Shown here in pieces: positions 1 to 8,285 of a stretch of 44,029 nucleotides of DNA. Numbering within the stretch: the first letter of the stretch is position 1; every line of letters starts with the position of its first letter. Position numbers and translations under genes: made by a program. Under the pieces are notes generated by a model that saw nothing but the letters and a program-made list of their open reading frames with translations, did not search any database and was not told the DNA's origin. This DNA comes from CAXSEF01 sp964236535 (GTDB lineage Bacteria > Pseudomonadota > Alphaproteobacteria > Acetobacterales > Acetobacteraceae), in contig CAXSEF010000018.1 in NCBI GenBank assembly GCA_964236535.1, positions 1-44,029 of the forward strand, in the 5' to 3' direction.

Positions 1-170
1 GCCCTTGCGCCCGGCTGTCCGGCCGCGCGTGACAACCCCCGTCACGCCACGCCGGACACTTGCCTCGAAACTGTCCGGCCAAACCGGACACTTCGGGCCG
101 AAACTGTCCGGTCCGGCCGGACACTTTCGTCTCACGCGGCGCCGACTGTCCGGCCGCGCGTGACGAAACG
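1..170. promoter_or_regulatory. Array of TGTCCGG / CCGGACA inverted half-sites
   Basis: TGTCCGG occurs at 16-22, 72-78, 105-111 and 147-153, and its complement CCGGACA at 52-58, 84-90 and 117-123. Two neighbouring units (about 71-103 and 104-136) form a tandem repeat of about 33 bp. Each unit carries an inverted repeat TGTCCGG-N5-CCGGACA. A second dyad, GTGAC-N7-GTCAC, lies at 29-45. The spacing resembles repeated operators of a dimeric repressor such as a TetR-family protein. The multiple terminal repeats of an IS end are an alternative, because the left neighbour is outside the window. It lies about 120 bp upstream of the dehydrogenase start. Confidence 0.55.
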
Positions 171-288
171 CCGCCGGAACCCGCGCTGCGCCGGGGCTCG
201 TCGGTCCTGGACCTCGACGACGGCGCTGTCGTGCTGCGCGACCGCTTCGGCTATGTGCTTGACCATCGCAGCAGACCGAGGACACATC

Positions 289-1281
289 ATGAGCGACCCG
301 ACCCAGACCGCCTCAGCCGGGCGCAAGCCCGTCCTGCTGATCACCCGCCGCATCCCGCCGGCCGCCGAGGCGCGGGCGCGCCGCGACTACGACGTGCGCC
401 TGAACGACACCGACGAGCCCTACGACCACGCCGAACTGCTGCGCCGGGCCGAGGGTGCCGACGCCATCATCGTCACCCCCGCCGACAAGATCGACGCCGA
501 CACCATCGCCCGCCTGCCGGCCGGCATCCGTGCCTTCGCGACCTTCAGCGTCGGCTACGACCACGTCGAGGCGGCCGCCCTGCGCGCGCGCGCCATCCCC
601 TTCGTCAACACCCCCAACGTGCTGTCCGAGGCCACCGCCGAGCTCGCCGTGCTGCTGATCCTGGCCGCCTGCCGGCGCGCCGGCGAGGGCGAGCGCCTGG
701 TGCGCGCCGGAAAGTGGCGCGGCTGGTCGCCGACGATGATGATGAGCGCGCAGGTCTCGGGGTCGAAGCTCGGCATCATGGGCATGGGCCGCATCGGGCG
801 CGAGGTCGCCCGCATGGCGCGCGGCTTCGAGATGAGGATCCACTACCGCAACCTCGAACGCCTGCCCGAGTCCCTGGTCGGCGACGCGGTGTTCCACGAG
901 ACGGACGACAGCTTCCTTCCCGAATGCCAGATCCTCTCGCTCAACGCACCGGGCGGCGCCGGCACCGCGAGCTGGCTGGACGCCGAGAAGATCGGCAAGC
1001 TGCCGCAGGGCGCGGTGGTGGTGAACACCGCGCGCGGCACCCTGGTCGACGACGCGGCACTGATCGCGGCGCTGAAATCCGGGCGCGTCGCGGCGGCAGG
1101 GCTCGACGTGTTCGCCGGCGAGCCGAACCTCGACAAGGGCTACCTGGAGCTGGAGAACGCGGTGCTGCTGCCGCACCTGGGCAGCAACCCGCTGCAGACG
1201 CGCGAGGCGATGGGCACGCTGGTGTTCGACGGACTGGACGCGATCTTCGCGGGCCGCGTTCCCGCGAACCTGGTCAGGTAG
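289..1281 (+). CDS. D-isomer-specific 2-hydroxyacid dehydrogenase (glyoxylate/hydroxypyruvate reductase-like)
   Basis: The 330-residue protein is a typical NAD(P)-dependent D-2-hydroxyacid dehydrogenase. The Rossmann motif GMGRIG lies at about 165-170. The catalytic triad is visible as Arg249 (in VNTARG), Glu278 (in FAGEP) and His296 (in LLPHLG). Members interconvert 2-oxoacids and D-2-hydroxyacids such as glyoxylate/glycolate or hydroxypyruvate/glycerate in the cytoplasm; the substrate cannot be read from sequence. ATG 289 is chosen because the reading frame upstream (from 160) is low-complexity and overlaps the operator-like array, and a purine-rich stretch (gaccgagga) lies just upstream. 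It is a single gene, convergent with the DNA ligase across a short spacer. Confidence 0.9.
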   Translation: MSDPTQTASAGRKPVLLITRRIPPAAEARARRDYDVRLNDTDEPYDHAELLRRAEGADAIIVTPADKIDADTIARLPAGIRAFATFSVGYDHVEAAALRARAIPFVNTPNVLSEATAELAVLLILAACRRAGEGERLVRAGKWRGWSPTMMMSAQVSGSKLGIMGMGRIGREVARMARGFEMRIHYRNLERLPESLVGDAVFHETDDSFLPECQILSLNAPGGAGTASWLDAEKIGKLPQGAVVVNTARGTLVDDAALIAALKSGRVAAAGLDVFAGEPNLDKGYLELENAVLLPHLGSNPLQTREAMGTLVFDGLDAIFAGRVPANLVR

Positions 1282-1400
1282 GCGGCGCCGGGCTCGGCCC
1301 GGACCCACCCGAGGCCGGTGCCAACCGCCTCCCGGGCGCGGGGATCGCGGGCGCCACGGACCCGGGCCGACGCGGATCCGGGCGGCTTCGGTCCCGGGCC

Positions 1401-3298
1401 TCAGGCGCCGGCCGGGCCCGCGGACGGAGCCGCCGGGCCCGGTTCCTCGTCCATGCGCCCCGTCTCCGGCNNNNNNNNNNNNNNNNNNNNNNNNNNNNNN
1501 NNNNNNNNNNNNNNNNNNNNNNNNNNNNNNNNNNNNNNNNNNNNNNNNNNNNNNNNNNNNNNNNNNNNNNGCCCGCGGACGGAGCCGCCGGGCCCGGTTC
1601 CTCGTCCATGCGCCCCGTCTCCGGCTGCAACCCCGTCTCGGGCTGCAACCCCGTCTCCGGCTGCATCCCCGTCTCGGGCCGCGTCCCCGGCTCCGGCCGC
1701 GTCCCCGCCACCAGCCGCATCAGCGTCTCCAGCCGGTCCGCCTCCGCGAACGGCTTGTCCGGCCGCAGCCGCGCCACCCGCGGGAACCGCAGCGCCACCC
1801 CGGACTTGTGCCGGTTCGACAGCTGCGCGGCGTCGAACGCGATCTCCAGCACCAGCCCGCGCGCCACCTCGCGCACCGGCCCGAACCGTGCCACCGTATT
1901 GTTGCGGATCCAGCGGTCCATCTTCACCAGCTCCGCATCGGTGAACCCCGAATACGCCTTGCCGACCGGGACCAGTTCGTCCACCCCGTCCGCACCCTCC
2001 CGCCACAACCCGAACGTGTAGTCCGAGTAGAAGCTGGACCGCTTGCCGTGGCCGCGCTGCGCGTACATCACCACCGCATCGATGGTCAGCGGGTCGCGCT
2101 TCCACTTCCACCACTGGCCCTTCGGCCGTCCCGGCACGTAGGCGCTGTCGCCCCGCTTGAGCATCAGGCCCTCGATCGAGGCCGCACGCGCACCGTCGCG
2201 CCGGGCCGACAACCCCTCGATGCTGTCGAAGGGGAGCAGCTCGGACAGGTCCATGCGCGCCGGCCTGCCGCGCGCGAACCAGGCCTCGAGCCGGGCGCGG
2301 CGGGTGTCGAACGGCAGCGCGCGCAGGTCCTCCTCGCAGTCGAACAGCATGTCGTACAGGCGCACGGCGACCGGGAAGTCGCGCAGCATCCTGGCGCCGG
2401 GAAGCTTGCGGCCCAGGCGCTGCTGCAGGTCGGCGAACGGGGCGACCACGCCGTCGCGGATCACCAGCAGCTCCCCGTCGAGCACGCCGCGAAATTCCAT
2501 CGCCTCGACGATCTCCGGAAACGCCGCGGAAACGTCGTCCGCACCGCGGGAGTAGATGCGCCTGCCGCCGCCGGTCGAGACCAGCTGCACCCGGATGCCG
2601 TCCCACTTCCACTCCGCCCGGAATGCGTGGGCATCCAGTGACGCGAGGTCCGGGGGCTCCAGCGGCTGCGCCAGCATCGGCGGACGGAACACCGGCGCGT
2701 CGGCGGCATCCGGCTTCGCCCCCCTGCCCTCGCACCAGGCGAACAGCGCGTCGTACGGCGGCGCCAGCCCGTGCCACACCTCCTCGATCTCGTCCGGCGT
2801 GATCGCGAGCGCGTGCCCCGCGGCCAGCTCCGCCAGCGCGATCTTGGCCAGCCGCGCCGACGCTCCCACCCGCAGCGATCCGGTGATCAGCTTCAGCACC
2901 GCATAGCGCACCGAGCTGTCCGAGGCGTCGAGCCAGCCCGCCACCACGGCGCCCAGCTCCGCCTTCTCCCCGGACGCCAGCGCCAGCACCACCTCGGCCA
3001 GCAGCGGCGGCGCGGCATTGGTCGGCCGCTCGGGCCAGATCAGCGATACCGTCTCCGCCAGGTCGCCGACGAAGTCGTGGCTCCAGGCGAACAGCACCGG
3101 GTCGACGCGGCTCTCCGCCAGCGCCCGGATCAGCCCGGGCTTGGCGGCACGGAACGCCAGCTCGCCGGTGATCGCGGCCAGCGCGTAGCCGCGGTCGGGG
3201 TCGGCCTCCACCTCGAAGAACCGCCGCAGCAATGCCACCTTGGCCAGCCGGCCGGGCGTGAGCGTCAGGCGGTCGAGCAGCTCGGCGAAGGCGATCAT
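1401..3298 (-). CDS. Ligase-associated DNA damage response ATP-dependent DNA ligase (C-terminal end crosses an assembly gap)
   Basis: This is a bacterial ATP-dependent DNA ligase of the cisplatin-resistance type found with an Lhr helicase, PdeM and an MBL exonuclease. An N-terminal helical DNA-binding domain (about 1-200) is followed by the nucleotidyltransferase domain with motif I KWDG at 231-234 (Lys231 is the expected adenylated residue). LDGELL, EGLMLKR and the KWKRDP motif V follow, then an OB-fold. The tail carries six-residue repeats of ETGLQP type. The 100-N run at 1471-1570 interrupts the tail. The 55 bases on its left equal the 55 bases on its right, and collapsing the duplicate restores one frame that stops at 1401, giving about 580 residues. 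Reading straight through 100 N would give a spurious frame ending at 1274. ATG 3298 begins MIAFAELL, the family-like start. Confidence 0.88.
1416..1470. repeat. 55-bp direct duplicate, left edge of assembly gap
   Basis: These 55 bases are identical to 1571-1625 and directly abut the N run. Exactly 55 is a common de Bruijn k-mer size, so the duplicate looks like a contig-overlap artefact rather than a biological repeat. Confidence 0.8.
1471..1570. other. Assembly gap (100 N)
   Basis: A run of exactly 100 undetermined bases, the usual placeholder for a gap of unknown size, lies inside the C-terminal tail of the DNA ligase, next to short tandem repeats that could have broken the assembly. Confidence 0.99.
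1571..1625. repeat. 55-bp direct duplicate, right edge of assembly gap
   Basis: Identical to 1416-1470. See the gap entry; merging the two copies keeps the ligase frame open to a stop at 1401. Confidence 0.8.
1611..1706 (-). repeat. Tandem 18-bp repeats coding ETGxxP units in the ligase tail
   Basis: About five degenerate 18-bp units are visible on the coding strand, each translating to a six-residue unit such as ETGMQP, ETGLQP or EPGTRP. They give the ligase a flexible, acidic and proline-containing tail after its OB-fold. Unit number may vary between strains or be collapsed in the assembly. Confidence 0.75.
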
Positions 3299-3319
3299 GG
3301 CGCGGCGCGGAGAAAGCCG

Positions 3320-3391
3320 ACAAGGCCGGGGCTCTGCCCTGGACCCGCCAAAGGCCGCAGGCCTCTGGAAACCGTTCCCCGGGGGCGCTGG
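3320..3391. repeat. Interspersed hairpin repeat, partial copy (exonuclease-ligase spacer)
   Basis: Shows caaggccggggctctgcc followed by the ccgccaaaggcc arm and a cctctggaaacc segment, matching the interspersed family seen throughout the window. A second fragment lies at 3528-3570. Confidence 0.6.
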
Positions 3392-3527
3392 AACCGGCAC
3401 GGCACGCCCCGGTCGACGAAGCGGCGCGCCGGGGCCGCTGCCGGAATCCGACCCAGGACCGCCCGTTCCATCATCGCTGCGTCACCCATCGCGGCACACG
3501 GCCAGACAGAGCGGTCTCCAGACATGT

Positions 3528-3570
3528 CATGCCCTTGGCCGGGTCCGGGGGCAGAGCCTCCGGCCTCACC
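3528..3570. repeat. Interspersed hairpin repeat, partial copy
   Basis: Contains gggtccgggggcagagcctc, the pyrimidine/purine arm of the family, ending directly at the stop codon of the exonuclease gene. Confidence 0.55.
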
Positions 3571-3571
3571 G

Positions 3572-4597
3572 TCAAGCCGCCACCTCGGCATCCTCGTCGC
3601 CGTAGCCGATCAGCCGCAGCGCCCGGCCGCGGATGTTGCGCAGCCCCGCGGCATGGATCAGCGCCTCCTCGTTGCCATGCGTGACCCAGACCTCCGGCGC
3701 GCCCACCTCGTCCAGCGTGGCGTTCAGCTCGTCCCAGTCCGCGTGGTCCGAGATCACCAGCGGCAGCTCGATGCCGCGCGCCCTCGCCCGCTGGCGGACC
3801 CGCATCCAGCCGGAGGCGAGGCCCACCACCGGCTCGGCCAGCCGCCGCGCCCAGCGATCGGCGATCGCCGACGGCGGCGCCAGCACGATCGCCCCGGCAA
3901 GCTCGGCCTTGGCGGCGACGGTGGCCGGACGCAGCTCGCCCAGCGCCACCCCGAGCCGCTCGTAGGTCTCGCAGAGCGGGATCTGCGCGCCGTGCAGGTG
4001 GATCGGGCGGTCCCAGCCGGCCTCGCGCAGCAGCGCGATCAGCCGCTGGCATTTCCCGAGCGCATAGCACCCGACGACGTGGGTGCGCTCGGGGAACAGC
4101 GCCACGCTGGCCAGCAGCCGGGCGATCTCCTGCGCGGGCGGGGGATGGCGGAACACCGGCAGCGCGAAGGTGGCCTCGGTGACGAACACGTCGCACTCGA
4201 TGGGCTCGAACGCGGCGCAGGTGGGGTCGCGCACCCGCTTGTAGTCGCCGCTTACCACCGCCCGGCTGCCGCGCCACTGCATCGCCACCTGCGCGCTGCC
4301 GAGCACGTGCCCGGCGGGCTGCAGCCAGACCTCCACGCCGTTCACCGTGATATGCTCGCCCGGACCAAGCGCCTGCTGCGCCGCGCCGGCGCGACCCTCG
4401 CCCATGCGGACGTCCATGATCGCCAGCGTCTCGGCGGTCGCCAGCACCGCCTGGTGGCCGGGGCGCGCATGGTCGGCGTGGGCGTGGGTGATGATCGCGC
4501 GCTCGACCGGGTTCACCGGGTCGATGTGGAAGCCGCCGGGCTCGCAGAACAACCCGTCGCGCTGCGGGGTCAGCCAGGTGTCGGGATGGGGCGGCAT
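3572..4597 (-). CDS. Ligase-associated DNA damage response exonuclease (MBL fold, SNM1/CPSF-like)
   Basis: A 341-residue metallo-beta-lactamase-fold nuclease. The metal-binding HAHADH motif is at 38-43, with further ligands in AGHVLGS, SGDYKR and ISDHADW, the last typical of the beta-CASP/SNM1 group. It is expected to trim DNA ends for the adjacent ATP-dependent ligase. ATG 4597 begins MPPHPDTW; the longer open frame upstream is made of repeat sequence and is not coding. It is co-directional with the ligase, about 270 bp upstream of it, with only repeat fragments between, so the two are probably one transcript. It is divergent from the Lhr-type helicase. Confidence 0.9.
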   Translation of the reverse strand: MPPHPDTWLTPQRDGLFCEPGGFHIDPVNPVERAIITHAHADHARPGHQAVLATAETLAIMDVRMGEGRAGAAQQALGPGEHITVNGVEVWLQPAGHVLGSAQVAMQWRGSRAVVSGDYKRVRDPTCAAFEPIECDVFVTEATFALPVFRHPPPAQEIARLLASVALFPERTHVVGCYALGKCQRLIALLREAGWDRPIHLHGAQIPLCETYERLGVALGELRPATVAAKAELAGAIVLAPPSAIADRWARRLAEPVVGLASGWMRVRQRARARGIELPLVISDHADWDELNATLDEVGAPEVWVTHGNEEALIHAAGLRNIRGRALRLIGYGDEDAEVAA

Positions 4598-4620
4598 GGC
4601 CGCAGTGTGGCGCGGGACAA

Positions 4621-4685
4621 GCAGGCAAGGCCAGAGGCTCCGCCTCTGGACTCCGCTCAAGGCTCGCCTTGAGAATCCACTTGTC
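4621..4685. repeat. Interspersed hairpin repeat in the exonuclease-lhr divergent spacer
   Basis: The arms ccagaggctc-cgcctctgg form one hairpin and ctcaaggctcgccttgag a second, preceded by the family start gcaggcaagg. It sits between the start of the minus-strand exonuclease and the helicase. Confidence 0.8.
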
Positions 4686-4735
4686 GGGGGATGACGCCGC
4701 AGTGGCGATCCCTCTGCAGCAGGGGACGCGACTGG

Positions 4736-4760
4736 CAAACGGCCCAAACGGCTAAAACCG
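4736..4760 (+). promoter_or_regulatory. Direct repeats CAAACGGC upstream of lhr
   Basis: CAAACGGC at 4736-4743 is repeated immediately at 4745-4752 with a 9-bp period, followed by an AT-rich ctaaaa. It lies in the divergent promoter region of the cassette, about 90 bp before the helicase ATG. It could be an operator or part of a promoter; no alphaproteobacterial LexA box (GTTC-N7-GTTC) was seen nearby. Confidence 0.3.
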
Positions 4761-4836
4761 GCCGGGCGTCGTCGCGGTGGCCTCGTGCGGACCGCCGCCG
4801 CTTGGCGGCCCGCGCCGCGCCGCCTATCTCCCACCG

Positions 4837-7359
4837 ATGACCGGACCCCTGCCGGACCCGTTCGCGGCCTGGTTCGCCGGTCGGGGCTGGTCCCCCCGCG
4901 CGCACCAGCTCGCCATGCTCGACGCCGCCCGCGACGGCGCGAGCGCGCTGCTGATCGCGCCGACCGGCGGCGGCAAGACGCTGGCCGGCTTCCTGCCCAG
5001 CCTGGTGGCGCTCGCGGCGGGCGGAAGCCATGGCCTGCACACGCTCTACGTCTCGCCGCTGAAGGCGCTGGCCACCGACATCGCGCGCAACCTGCTGGCG
5101 CCGGTGGCCGAGATGGGGCTGTCGATCACCGTCGAGACCCGCACCGGCGACACGCCCGCCGACCGCAGACGCCGGCAGCGCGAGCACCCGCCCGACATCC
5201 TGCTGACCACGCCGGAGAGCCTCGCCCTGCTGCTGTCGCAGGTGGCTGCGCCGGTGCTGTTCGCCGGCCTGCGCTGCGTGGTGGTCGACGAGGTGCACGC
5301 CCTCGCCGGCACCAAGCGCGGCGACCAGCTGGCGCTCGGCCTCGCGCGGCTGCAGGCGCTGGTGCCGGGGCTGCGCGTGGTCGGGCTGTCGGCCACCGTC
5401 GCCCACCCTGCCGCGATCAGGGCCTATGTCGGGCTGGGCGGCCCGGTCCGCGTGGTCGAGGAGCAGGAGGGCGCGCCGCCCGAGCTGTCGATGATGCTCC
5501 CCGATCAGCGCGTGCCGTGGGCCGGACGGATGGGCCTCGCGGCCGCCTCGGCGGTGCTCGACCGCATCGGCCGCGCCGGCATGACCATCGTGTTCGTCAA
5601 CACCCGCGCCCAGGGCGAGCTGCTGTTCCAGGCGCTGTGGAAGCTGAACGAGGCGACGCTGCCGATCGCGCTGCACCACGGCAGCCTCGACATCGCCCAG
5701 CGCCGCAAGGTCGAGGCGGCGATGTCGCGCGGGCTCCTGCGCGGCGTGGTCGCGACCTCCTCGCTCGACCTCGGCATCGACTGGGGCGGCGTGGATCAGG
5801 TGATCCAGGTCGGCGCGCCGAAGGGCGTCTCGCGGCTGCTGCAGCGCGTCGGCCGCGCCAACCACCGCATGGACGAGGCCAGCCGCGCCATCCTGGTGCC
5901 CGCCAACCGCTTCGAGGTGCTGGAGTGCAGGGCGGCGATGCTCGGTGTCGCCGCGCGCGAGCTCGACGGCGACGCCCCGCGCCCGGGCGGGCTCGACGTG
6001 CTGGCGCAGCACCTGCTGCTGACCGCCTCGTCCGGCTCGTTCAACCCGGACACGATGTTCGACGAGGTGCGCCGCGCCGCGCCGTACGCCGGGCTGTCGC
6101 GACACGACTTCGACGAGACGCTCGGCTTCGTCGAGGACGGCGGCTATGCGCTCGCCGCCTACGAGCGCTACCGCAAGCTGTTCCGCGACGCCGACGGCGA
6201 GGTGCACGTGCGCAGCGCCCGCGTCGCCCAGCGCGCGCGGATGAACATCGGCACCATCGTCGAGGCGCCGCTGCTGACGGTGCGTCTTGGCGGCGCGCGC
6301 GGCTTCCGCCTCGGCGAGATCGAGGAGAGCTTCGCCAACATGCTCGCCCCCGGTCACACCTTCATCTTCGCAGGCCGGCTGCTGCGCTTCCTGCGCATCC
6401 GCGAGACCACCGTGGAGTGCGCCGAGGGCGGCTCGGGCGAGCCGATGATCCCCGCCTACGCCGGCAGCAAGTACCCGCTCACCAGCAACCTTGCCGAGCG
6501 GGTACGCACGATGCTGCACGACCCGTCGGGCTGGCACCTCTACCCCGACTCGGTGCGCGAGTGGCTGGAGCTGCAGGCAAGCCGCTCCGAGCTGCCCGGC
6601 CCCGACGACCTGCTGGTCGAGATCTTCCCCCGCAACGGCCGCTGGTTCCTCGTCGCCTACTGCTTCGAGGGCCGCAACGCCCACCAGACGCTCGGCCTGC
6701 TGCTGACCCGGCGGATGGAGCGTGCCGGTGCCCAGCCGCTCGGCTTCGTCGCCACCGACTACGTGATCGCGGTCTGGTCCGGCCAGGAGCCCACCGACAT
6801 CGCCACCCTGTTCGACGAGGACATGCTGGGCGACGACCTGGAGGCCTGGATGGCGGAGAGCTCGATGCTGCGCCGGACCTTCCGCAACATCGCGGTGGTG
6901 TCCGGGCTGGTCGAGCGCCACCAGCCCGGGGCGAACCGCAACCGGCGGCAGGTGACGGTGAACACCGACCTGATCTACGACGTGCTGCGCCGCCATCAGC
7001 CGGACCACGTGCTGCTGCGCGCCACCCGCAACGACGCCGCCGGCGGCCTGACCGATCTCGGCCGGCTGGCGTCGATGCTCGGGCGGGTGCGCGGTCGGCT
7101 GCGGGTGGTGCGGCTGTCGCGGGTGTCGCCGCTGGCGGTGCCGGTGCTGCTCGACATCGGGCGCGAGACCGTGCGCACCGCGGCCGACGAGGAGGCGATG
7201 CTGGCGGAGACCGAGCAGCTGGTGGCGGAGGCGACCGGGAACGCCGCGCCCTCGACCGAGGAGATGCGGGTGCACCCGATCCACCGTGCGAACCTGCGCC
7301 GCGCGAAGCGGCGGCCGAGCGTACCCGCGTGGGGCAGCCCGCCGGACGCGGCACCTTGA
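4837..7359 (+). CDS. lhr: Ligase-associated DNA damage response DEXH-box helicase (Lhr-like)
   Basis: An 840-residue superfamily 2 helicase of the Lhr type. Walker A APTGGGKT is at about 41-48, the DEVH box is in VVDEVHAL, motif III is LSATV, and motif VI is QRVGRANHR. After the two RecA domains come the winged-helix and Lhr-core regions typical of the family. It is an ATP-dependent translocase unwinding nucleic acid during repair. ATG 4837 starts MTGPLPDPF, matching the compact N-terminus expected before the helicase domain; the upstream in-frame stretch is divergent-promoter sequence. The next gene, pdeM, starts 73 bp downstream, separated only by a repeat copy. Together with the divergent exonuclease and ligase this is the whole four-gene cassette. 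Confidence 0.92.
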   Translation: MTGPLPDPFAAWFAGRGWSPRAHQLAMLDAARDGASALLIAPTGGGKTLAGFLPSLVALAAGGSHGLHTLYVSPLKALATDIARNLLAPVAEMGLSITVETRTGDTPADRRRRQREHPPDILLTTPESLALLLSQVAAPVLFAGLRCVVVDEVHALAGTKRGDQLALGLARLQALVPGLRVVGLSATVAHPAAIRAYVGLGGPVRVVEEQEGAPPELSMMLPDQRVPWAGRMGLAAASAVLDRIGRAGMTIVFVNTRAQGELLFQALWKLNEATLPIALHHGSLDIAQRRKVEAAMSRGLLRGVVATSSLDLGIDWGGVDQVIQVGAPKGVSRLLQRVGRANHRMDEASRAILVPANRFEVLECRAAMLGVAARELDGDAPRPGGLDVLAQHLLLTASSGSFNPDTMFDEVRRAAPYAGLSRHDFDETLGFVEDGGYALAAYERYRKLFRDADGEVHVRSARVAQRARMNIGTIVEAPLLTVRLGGARGFRLGEIEESFANMLAPGHTFIFAGRLLRFLRIRETTVECAEGGSGEPMIPAYAGSKYPLTSNLAERVRTMLHDPSGWHLYPDSVREWLELQASRSELPGPDDLLVEIFPRNGRWFLVAYCFEGRNAHQTLGLLLTRRMERAGAQPLGFVATDYVIAVWSGQEPTDIATLFDEDMLGDDLEAWMAESSMLRRTFRNIAVVSGLVERHQPGANRNRRQVTVNTDLIYDVLRRHQPDHVLLRATRNDAAGGLTDLGRLASMLGRVRGRLRVVRLSRVSPLAVPVLLDIGRETVRTAADEEAMLAETEQLVAEATGNAAPSTEEMRVHPIHRANLRRAKRRPSVPAWGSPPDAAP

Positions 7360-7360
7360 A

Positions 7361-7420
7361 TGCGCGGGTCTGGGGCCTCGGGCCCCAGCGGAGTCCAGAG
7401 GCGGAGCCTCTGGCCTTGCT
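7361..7420. repeat. Interspersed hairpin repeat between lhr and pdeM
   Basis: About 60 bp with hairpins ggggcctc-gggcccc and ccagaggc-gga-gcctctgg. It differs from the copy at about 11863-11920 at only about two positions, which suggests recent spread. Confidence 0.85.
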
Positions 7421-7432
7421 GTCGTCGCACCA

Positions 7433-8140
7433 ATGACCGCCACAATCCTCCACCTCGCCGGCGAGCGTCTGCTGCTAGACCCCGCCGGCGCGTTCTTCTG
7501 GCCGGCGGCCGGGGTCCTGGTCGCCGCCGACCTGCACCTGGAGAAGGGCACGGCGGCGGCCCATCGCGGCAGCCTGCTGCCGCCGTGGGACACGCGGATC
7601 ACGCTCGAGCGTCTGGCGCGGCTGCTGCGGCACTGGGCGCCGTCGCGGGTGGTGCTGCTGGGCGACAGCTTCCACGACCGCCACGCCTCGGCCCGGCTGC
7701 CGCCGGCGGAGGCGGCGCGCCTGGTCCAGATGGCCGAGCAGGCGGAGTTCGTCTGGGTCAGCGGCAACCACGACCCGCTGCCGCCGCAGGGCGTGCGCGG
7801 TCCCGCGGTCGACGAGTGGCGACACGGCCCGTTCCGCTTCGTCCACGAGGCCGCCCGCCGCGGCGACTCGCGGGGTCATTCGGGTGTCGAGATCTGCGGC
7901 CACCATCACCCCAAGGCCCGGGTGCGGACGCGCGCCGGCTGGATCAGCCGCGCCTGCTTCGTCGCCGGGCCGGAACGGCTGATGCTGCCGGCGTTCGGCG
8001 CCTACACCGGCGGGCTGGACGTGGCCCATCCGGCGATCGCCCGCCTGTTCCCCGGCGGCGGTCAGGCCTACCTGCTGGGCCGCGACCGGGTGTTCGGCTT
8101 CGGCCTCGCCCATCTGGGCGTCGGCACGGCGCAGGGCTGA
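7433..8140 (+). CDS. pdeM: Ligase-associated DNA damage response endonuclease PdeM
   Basis: A 235-residue calcineurin-like phosphoesterase. The metal-binding motifs are in order: DLHLEKG with Asp33 and His35, GDSFHD, GNHDP, and GHHHP near residue 160. PdeM proteins belong to the same conserved cassette as the Lhr helicase, ATP ligase and MBL nuclease and are annotated as nucleases/phosphodiesterases in DNA repair. ATG 7433 starts MTATILHLAG right after a repeat copy; longer frames would translate the repeat. It is probably co-transcribed with lhr. The exact nucleic-acid substrate is not shown by the sequence. Confidence 0.88.
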   Translation: MTATILHLAGERLLLDPAGAFFWPAAGVLVAADLHLEKGTAAAHRGSLLPPWDTRITLERLARLLRHWAPSRVVLLGDSFHDRHASARLPPAEAARLVQMAEQAEFVWVSGNHDPLPPQGVRGPAVDEWRHGPFRFVHEAARRGDSRGHSGVEICGHHHPKARVRTRAGWISRACFVAGPERLMLPAFGAYTGGLDVAHPAIARLFPGGGQAYLLGRDRVFGFGLAHLGVGTAQG

Positions 8141-8285
8141 GCGGCGGCCAGGCGGGCGCGCCGCCGTGGTCTCCCCGGCTCGTGAGTGCGTCGGGCGCTT
8201 GCCGCGACCCTGCTCCGCCATACATTTCAAGACTCTGGACGGGCGCGGATCGGTCAGCCTGGATCGGGTGGGAGAGCCGGCGGAC

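Noticed and set aside
1274..1400. Ligase frame read straight through the 100 N to a stop at 1274
   Set aside because: 100 N is a placeholder and not a multiple of three; the resulting tail is Arg/Pro-rich and unlike a protein end. The collapsed-overlap frame stopping at 1401 is preferred.
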